Shown: piece by piece, positions 8,054-15,315 of the stretch
Numbering within the stretch: position 1 is the first letter of the stretch
How the letters are laid out: each line of letters opens with the position of its first letter
Assembly (NCBI RefSeq): GCF_025961205.1
Contig: NZ_JAOQNH010000001.1
Location: 2,938,001 to 3,002,000 of the forward strand
Origin: Azospirillum fermentarium
Lineage (GTDB): Bacteria > Pseudomonadota > Alphaproteobacteria > Azospirillales > Azospirillaceae
DNA: 64,000 bases
Direction: 5' to 3'
Notes under the pieces: model-generated
Seen by the model: only the letters and a program-made list of their open reading frames with translations
The model's database searches: none
What the model was told of the DNA's origin: nothing
Made by a program: the position numbers and the translations under genes

Positions 8054-8479
8054 TTATGGAGCAATTTTCAAGGTAACGCTCCAGTTACCATCTGTCGTCA
8101 CAGATGTAATCGTGCTGGTGCACGTGACACCCGAGGAACTTTTCGTTGTCGTAATCGTGGGATAGTTCCAAGGGCCAGTCAAAGAACTGCGGGTACGAGA
8201 AAGCACCCAATTGCAATAACGGGAATTGTCTGAACGAGTATACCGAACAGAACATCCATTAGAAGTTGAGTAAGGGCTATAAATAGAGGAATACCCGATA
8301 CCCCCTCCCCCCAGACTCCCCAAGGTCGTGGTTCCCTGGCACCCTGACGGCGAAGAGAAATTTGTCAGAACGGTCGTGCCGTTGTTCACGGTCACAGTCA
8401 CGGCGCTCTGCGCCGACGCCGTGCCGGCGAAACCGAACAGGGCACCGGCGCATAAAATGCCAAGAAGCTTCGTATTCAT
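8054..8479 (-). CDS. Small exported protein with four cysteines, unknown function
   Basis: 141 residues. Residues 1-23 form a clear signal peptide ending in ASA, with Gln24 next. The mature part is rich in Ser, Thr, Gly and Tyr and looks beta-stranded. It has four cysteines at 47, 76, 89 and 120, which could form two disulfides in the periplasm or outside the cell. I do not recognise the family. The start at 8479 is preceded by ACGGAGTAT, identical to the 9-mer upstream of the 252-residue gene. It lies on the same strand as the exporter genes, but a 334-base gap upstream and a hairpin downstream suggest its own transcript. Confidence 0.75.
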   Translation of the reverse strand: MNTKLLGILCAGALFGFAGTASAQSAVTVTVNNGTTVLTNFSSPSGCQGTTTLGSLGGGGIGYSSIYSPYSTSNGCSVRYTRSDNSRYCNWVLSRTRSSLTGPWNYPTITTTKSSSGVTCTSTITSVTTDGNWSVTLKIAP

Positions 8480-8813
8480 AACGATTGATACTCCGTCTCT
8501 GGAGGAAAATGATTGTTATCGAACGGTGGGAAGAGACAGCACCCTTGACGGACTCATCACCGCCGCAAGGAACGATGCCGAAACAAGACGGTGCCTCATG
8601 ATTCCATCTCTCCCGGATGGGGGAACGGGGTCCGCCGTTCCATCCTTCGTCGTCCGTGGCCTGGCCGCTGGTTTTTCGATGCGCATACTTGGGCATACAC
8701 CTAAGAATGCGATCTAATTATTTGTACGCGGCATAGTTGATAATGGCCCAGCCACGGCAAAAAAGCAAACGCCTGCGTGCAAAAGACCCGTGACAATTCG
8801 TGCTATAGGTTGG
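8480..8813. other. Gap between the MacB-like permease and the exported Cys protein genes
   Basis: No convincing coding sequence. The part near the permease stop (about 8700-8770) is AT-rich and could hold a promoter for the exported protein, but no clear -35/-10 pair was identified. Confidence 0.4.
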
Positions 8814-10016
8814 TTACTCGCCCCGCAGCGACGCGATGGGATCGAGACGGGAGGCGGACACCGCCGGATAGAGGCCGGACAGCAGCCCCACGGCAACCGA
8901 CATGCCAAGCCCCAGCGGAACGGCAACCGCCGGCAGCGCCACGTCCCACCCGGCGGTGCGGGCATAGACGGCGGCGGCGGCCACGCCCACGGCGGTGCCG
9001 ATGCCGCCGCCGGTCAGCGACAGAGCGGCCGATTCCACCAGCACCATGGCGCGGATATCGCGCGGGCGGGCACCCAGCGCCAGGCGCAGGCCGATTTCGC
9101 GGCGGCGCTCCACCACGTTCATCAGCATGACGTTCATCACCCCCACCCCGCCGACGATCAGCGAGATGCCGCCGATGGCCGACAGCAGGGCGGTGTAGAC
9201 GGTCATCTGCTCCGCCTGGGCGGCGATGAGTTGGCGGGCGGTCTGGGTGTGGACCGGGCGCGGGCGTGGGGAGGCGGCGAAATGGGCGGCGACGGCGGCA
9301 ACGGCGGCGGAATCCTCCGCCCCCGGCGCCTTGCGCAGGATGATGGTGGCGATCTCCCCATCCGTGCCCAGCCCTGCGGCCAGCCGCTTCATGCCCGGCT
9401 GGGGGATCAGCACGGCGCCGTTCAGATCCACCGGCAGCAGCGGGTTGGGCACCACCGGGGCCAGGATGCCGACCACCGTGTAGCGGTAACGGCCCAGCGC
9501 CACCGTGCCCCCCGGTGCGGTGCCCAGCAGCCGGGCGGCCTCCGCCCCCAGCACCGCGACGGTCAGGGCGGCGTCGGCGGCCCCCAGCGGGCGCCCGGCG
9601 GCGGCGGTCAGGCGGGCCAGCCGGAACATGTCGGGGGTCACCCCGGCGATGGGCAGCATCAGCCGGGTGCCGGCGCGGGGGATCTCCACCCCCGCCACCG
9701 CCAGCGGGGCGGCGTCGGTGATGGACGGCAGGCGGGCCAGCGCCGCCACATCCTCCGCCGTCAGGGCGAACACCGCGCCGGAGGGGGCGAAATCCTTGCG
9801 CACCGCCAGGATGTCGATGCCCATGGCCATGAACTGCCGCACCGATTGCTGCTGGGCGTTGTGGCCGATGGCGATCATGGCGATGACGGCGGCGGTGCCG
9901 ATGACGATGCCCAGCAGCGCCAGCAGCGACCGTTGCCCCGCCGCCCGCAGGTTGCGGAAGGCGTCGGCCACCAGTTCGCGCCACACGCCGGGCGCCCAGC
10001 GCCCCCACCCGCTCAT
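8814..10016 (-). CDS. MacB-type ABC transporter permease (FtsX/MacB_PCD)
   Basis: 400-residue inner-membrane protein. It has the N-terminal helix (LLALLGIVIGTAAVIAMIAIG, about 25-46), a periplasmic MacB_PCD-like domain (about 50-270), and three C-terminal helices. These include ISLIVGGVGVMNVMLMNVVE and RRREIGLRLALGARPRDI, the hallmark FtsX/MacB region. These pumps use mechanotransmission to drive substrates from the periplasm through a TolC-like duct. Here the ATPase is a separate protein, encoded just upstream and overlapping by ATGA (the start at 10016 overlaps the stop at 10013-10015). The matching adaptor is probably the PAS-fused protein 1.9 kb downstream. Substrate unknown. Confidence 0.92.
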   Translation of the reverse strand: MSGWGRWAPGVWRELVADAFRNLRAAGQRSLLALLGIVIGTAAVIAMIAIGHNAQQQSVRQFMAMGIDILAVRKDFAPSGAVFALTAEDVAALARLPSITDAAPLAVAGVEIPRAGTRLMLPIAGVTPDMFRLARLTAAAGRPLGAADAALTVAVLGAEAARLLGTAPGGTVALGRYRYTVVGILAPVVPNPLLPVDLNGAVLIPQPGMKRLAAGLGTDGEIATIILRKAPGAEDSAAVAAVAAHFAASPRPRPVHTQTARQLIAAQAEQMTVYTALLSAIGGISLIVGGVGVMNVMLMNVVERRREIGLRLALGARPRDIRAMVLVESAALSLTGGGIGTAVGVAAAAVYARTAGWDVALPAVAVPLGLGMSVAVGLLSGLYPAVSASRLDPIASLRGE

Positions 10017-10726
10017 TCGCCGCCCCCTCCCCCGGCTCCTGCCCCGTCCGGCGGCAGCAGCCGCCCGTCCTGCATGACCAGCCGGCGGGGGCAGCGGGCG
10101 GCGATGGCCGGGTCGTGGGTGACCATGACGATGGTCAGCCCGGTTTCGGCGTTCAGCGCAAAGAACAGGTCGATGATGGTGCGGGCGGTGGCGCTGTCCA
10201 GATTGCCGGTGGGTTCGTCGGCCAGCAGCAGCGCCGGCCCGCCGACGATGGCGCGGGCCACCGCCACCCGCTGGCGCTGGCCGCCCGACAGGGCGTCGGG
10301 CCGGTGGTGCAGCCGCCCGCCCAGCCCCACCCGCTCCAGCGCCGCTGCCGCCCGGTCGCGGCAGGCGGCGGGCGACAGGCCGCGGTAGAGGAAGGGCAGC
10401 GCCACATTGTCCAGCGCGCTCAGCCGCGGCAGCAGGTGGAACGCCTGGAACACGAAACCCAGACGCCGGTTGCGCAGATGGGCCAGACGGTCGGGGTGGG
10501 CCGCCCCCACATCCTCCCCATCCAGCAGGATGCGCCCGGCATCGGGGCGGTCCAGCAGCCCGATCAGGGTCAGCAGCGTGGATTTGCCGGAGCCGGAGGC
10601 GCCGGTCACCGCGCACACCTCCCCCCGCGCCACGGTGAACGACACCCCGCGCAGCACCGGCACCCGCGCCGCGCCGTCACCCAGGCTCTTGTTAACGCCG
10701 TCCAGGGACAGGATGGGGGCGGTCAT
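10013..10726 (-). CDS. MacB/LolD-type ABC transporter ATP-binding protein
   Basis: 237 residues, cytoplasmic ATPase of the pump encoded downstream. Walker A is GASGSGKST at 42-50, the Q-loop region is FVFQAFHLLPRLSALDNV, the signature is LSGGQRQR, and Walker B plus the following loop is LLLADEPTGNLD. The pattern is that of the LolD/MacB/FtsE subclass. The start at 10726 overlaps the stop of the small lipoprotein gene (ATGA). The stop overlaps the permease start in the same way, so the set is almost certainly one transcript with coupled translation. Confidence 0.95.
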   Translation of the reverse strand: MTAPILSLDGVNKSLGDGAARVPVLRGVSFTVARGEVCAVTGASGSGKSTLLTLIGLLDRPDAGRILLDGEDVGAAHPDRLAHLRNRRLGFVFQAFHLLPRLSALDNVALPFLYRGLSPAACRDRAAAALERVGLGGRLHHRPDALSGGQRQRVAVARAIVGGPALLLADEPTGNLDSATARTIIDLFFALNAETGLTIVMVTHDPAIAARCPRRLVMQDGRLLPPDGAGAGGGGGE

Positions 10727-10938
10727 GGCGGGGCGCCGGGATCGTCCCGGGTGATCGACGCCGCCGGCTCCCCCGCCGGCCGGGCATAGGCCGGCAGCGG
10801 CAGGTCCGGGCCGGCGGGCGGCGCCATGACCGGAGCCGGCAGCGGGTCGGGGATGATGTCCGCCGGGGCGGCACACCCCGCCGCCGCCAGCACGGCCAGG
10901 GCGGTGCCGAGCAGCCGGCGGGCCGCTGCGGGCCTCAT
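10723..10938 (-). CDS. Small Pro-rich lipoprotein in the exporter operon
   Basis: 71 residues. A signal peptide ends in a lipobox (LAAAGC) with Cys22 as the predicted lipidated residue. The mature part is short and Pro/Ala-rich: no fold is expected. Residues 47-56 (PLPAYARPAG) closely match residues 35-44 (PLPRYAQPAG) of the TolC-like protein encoded directly upstream, and both have a nearby PPAGP. ATGA overlaps on both sides (with the TolC-like gene at 10935-10938 and the ATPase gene at 10723-10726) make it a real operon member. It may bind the same partner as the TolC N-terminus, such as peptidoglycan or the adaptor; that is speculation. Confidence 0.7.
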   Translation of the reverse strand: MRPAAARRLLGTALAVLAAAGCAAPADIIPDPLPAPVMAPPAGPDLPLPAYARPAGEPAASITRDDPGAPP

Positions 10939-12485
10939 GGCCGCCCCTCCGGCACCGCCGCGTCGTCGTTCAATTGAATGCCCCAGGTGTCGAGGGTGGC
11001 GCCCGCGGTCTGGTCCAGGGCGATCAGCGCGTCGAGATAGGCCACCAGCGCCGTCAGCTCTCCGTTCTCCGCCGCGCGCAACTGGTCCTGGAAGGTCACC
11101 ACCTGGAAATTGCTGGACCGACCGGCGCGCAGCTTGACGGTTTCGCTGTCCAGCGTCTTCTGCGCCAGTTCGCGCACCTGCCGGCTCAGCGTGTACTGCC
11201 GCCACGCGGTGTCCAGGGTGCGGGCGGCGTCGCGCACCTGCTGGTCCACCTGGGTGCGCAGTTGCTCCAACTGCACCTCGCTCTGGCGCAGGCCGACGGC
11301 GGCCTGCACCTCCTGCTGCCTGATGGCGGGGTTGTTGAGGGGGATGCTGAGCTGAAGGCCGGCGCGCAGGTCGGTCTTGGTGTCCGGCAACGCCGTGGTG
11401 GCCCCCCACGCGGTGCGCCCCGCCCCCGGCGCGTTGACGCCCACCACCAGCGACAGATCCCACAGTTGCTGATTGCGCGCCACGTCCAGCCCGATGCGGG
11501 CACTGTCGATGGCGACCATCTGCGCCAGATAGTCGGGGCGGTTTTCGAAGGCCAGCGCCCGCACGGTCTCCACCTCCACCCGCACGGGCCGGGCGGTCAG
11601 GGTGTCGGCGGGAACGATGCGGGTGTGCAGGTCCAGCGCCAGCAGGCTGAGCAGGGCCAGACGCGCGGAATCGAAGGCGTTTTCCGCCTGCAGCACCCCC
11701 AGCTCCTGCACCGACACGCTGGATTGCGCCTGGGCCAGGTCGATGTCGGCCATGCGCCCGGCGGCGATCAGGGCGCGGTTGGTCGCCTCAAGCTCGCGGG
11801 CACGCTTCAGGGCGGCCTTGGCCAGCACGATCTGCTGGCGGGCCTGGATGAAGCGGTGATAGGCCCCGGCGATGGCGGTCACGGTGTCGGCCACCGCCGC
11901 CTTCAGCCGAAGCTGGTTGTAGCGTTCGCGCAGCCGCGCCTCGCGCACCGGGGCCAGGGTGACGTCGGGGCCGGCGCCGCGCAGCAGCGGCTGGATCACC
12001 GTCAGCGACAGCGACGATTGCCCGGTCAGGCTGTTGCCCCCCTTCTGCCGCCGCCCGGTCTGCACCGCATCCCACGCGAAGCTGATGGAGGTGCCGAGCG
12101 GTGTCAGCATCTGCACCACCGGCGTCACGGTGGCGTCCGCCGTGCGCGCGGCCCCGGTGCGGTCGGCGGTGATGCCGGCAATCAGCACGCCCTTGGGCGA
12201 CAGCAGGGATTCCGCCACCGTCAGGTCGTATTTGTCGAGCACCCGCTGGAGGTAGGCGCTCTTGACCGCCCGGTTGCGGCGCAGGCCGAGATAGACCGCC
12301 TCCGGCAACGTCAGGCGGATCTCCGGCCCGGCGGGAGGCACCGGCGCCGTGGCCCCCGCCGGCTGGGCATAGCGCGGCAGCGGCCCCACCTGCCCCGCCG
12401 CCGGGACGGCCACGAGCAGCACGGCGGCGAACCACGCCGCCGCCCCGAACGGGGGTGTGCCCCCGGCCCTCGATCGTCCCCACAT
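10935..12485 (-). CDS. TolC-family outer membrane efflux protein
   Basis: 516 residues from the chosen ATG at 12485. A signal peptide (FGAAAWFAAVLLVAVPAAGQ) is followed by a Pro-rich segment with PLPRYAQPAG and then two OEP repeats: long alpha-helical stretches alternating with strands (for example RELEATNRALIAAGRMADI and QLRTQVDQQVRDAARTLDTA). Such proteins form trimeric channels through the outer membrane. A TTG at 12563 would extend the frame but would put charged residues ahead of the signal peptide. First gene of the TolC, lipoprotein, ATPase, permease operon. Confidence 0.9.
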   Translation of the reverse strand: MWGRSRAGGTPPFGAAAWFAAVLLVAVPAAGQVGPLPRYAQPAGATAPVPPAGPEIRLTLPEAVYLGLRRNRAVKSAYLQRVLDKYDLTVAESLLSPKGVLIAGITADRTGAARTADATVTPVVQMLTPLGTSISFAWDAVQTGRRQKGGNSLTGQSSLSLTVIQPLLRGAGPDVTLAPVREARLRERYNQLRLKAAVADTVTAIAGAYHRFIQARQQIVLAKAALKRARELEATNRALIAAGRMADIDLAQAQSSVSVQELGVLQAENAFDSARLALLSLLALDLHTRIVPADTLTARPVRVEVETVRALAFENRPDYLAQMVAIDSARIGLDVARNQQLWDLSLVVGVNAPGAGRTAWGATTALPDTKTDLRAGLQLSIPLNNPAIRQQEVQAAVGLRQSEVQLEQLRTQVDQQVRDAARTLDTAWRQYTLSRQVRELAQKTLDSETVKLRAGRSSNFQVVTFQDQLRAAENGELTALVAYLDALIALDQTAGATLDTWGIQLNDDAAVPEGRP

Positions 12486-12621
12486 GCGCGTTCCGGCCAC
12501 CCATACGGCCCAGGAGGCATTGTCCGGGGGGACGATGCAACCCTGCGGCGGTTCTGCCGCCAATGCAGCCCAACCGGCAGGCGTGTGTCAAACCGAAAGT
12601 GGCCGCACCGCCAAAGCCGCG

Positions 12622-14184
12622 TCAGGCCGCCGGCTCCGGCACGCCGGCGGCGGGCGCATAGGCCGTGCCGTACAGCACCAGCGTGGTCTGGCCCGTGACG
12701 GAAACCGGGCCGGACGGGCCGGTCTGGGTGGTTTCGTAAAAGACCGAGGCGCCATGGCCCGTGGGCACGCCGCCGGGCACCGATGCCGCGGTGATGGTCA
12801 GGGTGCCGCCGCCGGTGACCGTCAGCGACCCCGGCCCACAGATGTTCACCGGCACCGTGGCATCCTGCCCGCCGGTGTCGATGGTCAGGCCGGACGTCAC
12901 GCCATTGTCCATGGTGCCCTGAATCACCAGCCCGGTCAGGCCGGTCAACTGATCCGTGTTCAGAACCGTGCCCGCCTTGACGATCATCACGGTGTCGATC
13001 ACCGACCAGACGGCCCCGCCGGCCTTTTTCTCGGCATTGCCGGGATCTTGGGAGCCGTAGAAGGCCAGCGTCAGTGTCTGCTCGGTGACGAGGGCACACT
13101 GGAAGCCGTAGAAGCCCGTTGCCCGGATCTGGCTTCCCGGCATCACCCCCATCGACTGGGGCGACGGCGCCGGGGTGTCGTAGAACGGCGCGAAGCTTTC
13201 CAGCGTGCCGCCGGCCCCGTTGACGATGTAGGTGGTCGGGTCGGTCCTGCCCCCCACCATCTGCAGCCTTTCATAGCTGTGGACGTGCCCGGCCAGCACC
13301 AGATCGACGGTTTGCCCGGCCTTGGCCGCCACCTGATCCACAAGCTGGAAATAGGCTGTCGGCCCATGGTCCTGCGACGACGAATACGGCGGCTGGTGCA
13401 TGAACACGATGTTCCACACCGCCGTGGAGGCTTTCAGCGCGTTCTGAAACCACATGATTTGCGGCGCGTCCAGGTTGCCGGAAGAACTCGCCGTGGTGGA
13501 CAGCGTTCCCAGCAGCACCTCGTTCTTATCGTTGCTGAGCGCGAAAAGCTGGACGAGGGGGGTATCGGCAGCGGGCACGGTGCCCTGGGACACGGAGTAA
13601 TAACGGATGCAGGGGCCATCCTTGTCCACCGGACTCAATGGCTGCTCCAATCCGGCAAAATTCATCTGATAGTTGTCGTTTCCCTCCATCAGATATTCTT
13701 CCTGCGTCTTGGACTCGGTGAGGGAGGGGGACGGCGCGGTAACGGTTTTCCGATATTTCTGCTTCCACCAGTCATGGTCCCCGATCGCCGGGAACAGACG
13801 CATGGTTTCCGATGGGGTGACGCCAGGCGGGGTATAGGGATTGGGGGAGAGCGCCAACTGCTCCACGTCGTAACTGACCGACGGGTAACACAGGAAACCA
13901 CCATACAGTTTGCCGACGGCGTTGATGTAATCCGTGCTCGTCGCCGGCTCGTTTTCATCGCCCTGGCTCCACGGGCAATAGACCTGATCCCCCACCGAAA
14001 CCACGAAATTCGATGGGATGGCGGGGGAAACATACTGTTGCATGGCCGTGGCCACACCCGCCGCGGCCATGGCGACGACGCTGGTGGTGCTGTTGTTGGC
14101 ATCGACGCCGCCCGACCCGTAATCGCCGACCACACCGAAGGTAACCAGAGGAGCAAGGGAAGCAGGAGAGGGAGTTCCGGTCAT
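12622..14184 (-). CDS. Calcineurin-like metallophosphoesterase with C-terminal beta-rich extension
   Basis: 520 residues. Metal-binding motifs of the calcineurin/purple acid phosphatase fold appear in order: GVVGDYGSGG (Asp21), SVGDQVY (Asp66), IGDHDWW (135-138, a variant of GNHD/E), FMHQPPYSS (His263) and AGHVHSYER (299-302). This predicts a dinuclear metal phosphoesterase. The last 130 residues are Gly/Thr-rich and beta-like. No classical signal peptide is present, although purple acid phosphatase-like enzymes are usually exported. Substrate unknown. The ATG at 14184 has AAGAGG close upstream. Lower in GC at the 5' end than neighbouring genes. Confidence 0.85.
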   Translation of the reverse strand: MTGTPSPASLAPLVTFGVVGDYGSGGVDANNSTTSVVAMAAAGVATAMQQYVSPAIPSNFVVSVGDQVYCPWSQGDENEPATSTDYINAVGKLYGGFLCYPSVSYDVEQLALSPNPYTPPGVTPSETMRLFPAIGDHDWWKQKYRKTVTAPSPSLTESKTQEEYLMEGNDNYQMNFAGLEQPLSPVDKDGPCIRYYSVSQGTVPAADTPLVQLFALSNDKNEVLLGTLSTTASSSGNLDAPQIMWFQNALKASTAVWNIVFMHQPPYSSSQDHGPTAYFQLVDQVAAKAGQTVDLVLAGHVHSYERLQMVGGRTDPTTYIVNGAGGTLESFAPFYDTPAPSPQSMGVMPGSQIRATGFYGFQCALVTEQTLTLAFYGSQDPGNAEKKAGGAVWSVIDTVMIVKAGTVLNTDQLTGLTGLVIQGTMDNGVTSGLTIDTGGQDATVPVNICGPGSLTVTGGGTLTITAASVPGGVPTGHGASVFYETTQTGPSGPVSVTGQTTLVLYGTAYAPAAGVPEPAA

Positions 14185-14473
14185 GATGGCCTCTTATTTT
14201 TTGGTACAAGGCGGGCGAAAACCTCGTTGATACGCAAAGAACGCACCCGGATACTCGCCAAAGCCCAATCATGGCACAGTAAAAATTGCAACCAAACGCC
14301 GACAATCACATAAATAAGTTCTCAAATAAGATCACATTTTGTCAGATTTGATGAATTGAAGATTGATTGTTTTCATTACCACCGCACCGGGGGCCGGCAG
14401 CCGAACAAAGAAAACGGGCGCCGAACCACGTGTCCGGCGCCCGCTTCATCACCCTGACGGCCCGATGACCGGA
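14185..14473. other. AT-rich spacer between metallophosphoesterase and ssb
   Basis: No gene seen. It is markedly AT-rich around 14270-14380, probably holding the metallophosphoesterase promoter, and contains the ssb terminator at 14415-14443. Confidence 0.5.
14415..14443 (-). terminator. Intrinsic terminator of ssb
   Basis: A 9-bp perfect stem (CGGGCGCCG / CGGCGCCCG) 30 bases after the ssb stop, followed on the minus strand by TTTTCTTTGTT: a classical rho-independent terminator. Confidence 0.85.
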
Positions 14474-15034
14474 TCAGAACGGAATTTCGTCGTCCAGGTC
14501 GTTGTGGACCGGGCCGCGGCCACCGCCGCCCTGACCACCGCCACCGCCGCCGTAGCCGCCGCCCTGGCCGCCACCGCCACCACCGTAGCCGCCGCCACCC
14601 TGGCCGCCGCCGCCGTAACCGCCCTGGCCACCGCCATAGCCGCCACCGCCGCCGCCATAACCACCGCCCTGGCCGCCCCCGCCACCGCCGTAGCCGCCGC
14701 CGCCGCCGCCGCCGCCTTCGCCGTCACGGCCGCCGCCCATGAAGTCGATCTCGTTCACGCGCACCGACAGGCCGGCACCGCGGGTGCCGTCGCGCTTTTC
14801 GAATTCGCGCAGCGTGACTTCGCCCGACACCACCACGGCCTTGCCCTTGGTCAGGTGCGGGGCCAGGGATTCCGCACGGCGGCCCCAGATGGAGCAATCG
14901 ACCCACTGGGTCGTCTTGCGGTCGCCGAAGCCGACGTCGTTCGCCACCCGGAAGCCCAGAACCTTTTCCCCGCTCTGGACCGAGCGCAGTTCCGCATCGG
15001 CCCCCAAACGCCCGCTGAAGGTCCACACGTTCAT
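14474..15034 (-). CDS. ssb: Single-stranded DNA-binding protein
   Basis: 186 residues. The N-terminal OB-fold (about 1-100) carries the SSB pattern MNVWTFSGRLGADAELR, then VLGFRVANDVGFGD and WVDCSIWGRRAESLAPHL. A low-complexity tail of Gly, Tyr and Gln (about 100-177) leads to the acidic tip DLDDEIPF, which binds repair and replication partners. The tail is longer and more Gly-rich than in E. coli SSB, and its DNA is a run of GGC/GGT-like codons prone to slippage. It is divergent from uvrA, with an SOS box between the two, a widely conserved arrangement. The start at 15034 has GGAG and AAGAG upstream. Confidence 0.95.
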   Translation of the reverse strand: MNVWTFSGRLGADAELRSVQSGEKVLGFRVANDVGFGDRKTTQWVDCSIWGRRAESLAPHLTKGKAVVVSGEVTLREFEKRDGTRGAGLSVRVNEIDFMGGGRDGEGGGGGGGGYGGGGGGQGGGYGGGGGGYGGGQGGYGGGGQGGGGYGGGGGGQGGGYGGGGGGQGGGGRGPVHNDLDDEIPF

Positions 15035-15202
15035 CTCTTGCCTACTCCTCTCATCCGGGCGCCCGGCTCGGGCGGCGCCTGCTTGGTCTGGTGGGGAAAA
15101 AACAACGCCGCGGGGCCGGCGTCAACCGGCCCGTGGACGCCCGCCGGAACCGGCGCTGCGGCGGGCGGTTTAGGGCTTGCGCAGCCCACGGGCTGCTGGT
15201 AA

Positions 15203-15217
15203 GAACAATAGAGGAAC
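15203..15217. promoter_or_regulatory. LexA (SOS) box between ssb and uvrA
   Basis: The sequence GAAC-AATAGAG-GAAC is an exact match to the alphaproteobacterial LexA operator (GAAC/GTTC direct repeat with 7-base spacing). It lies 99 bases before the uvrA start and about 169 bases before the ssb start, so it can control uvrA and perhaps both genes. Confidence 0.85.
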
Positions 15218-15315
15218 ACCCTGTGCGATTGCAACGATCCTGACGTTTGCCGTCCTCCGGCCCACCGTTCATCGGCCCGCCGTTCACCGGCCACCGTCCA
15301 CCGGATGAAGACCCC

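Noticed and set aside
14510..14725. Repeated GCC/ACC-rich units that look like a repeat array
   Set aside because: These are Gly codons of the SSB tail. Spacing is irregular, and there are no unique spacers, so it is not a CRISPR array.
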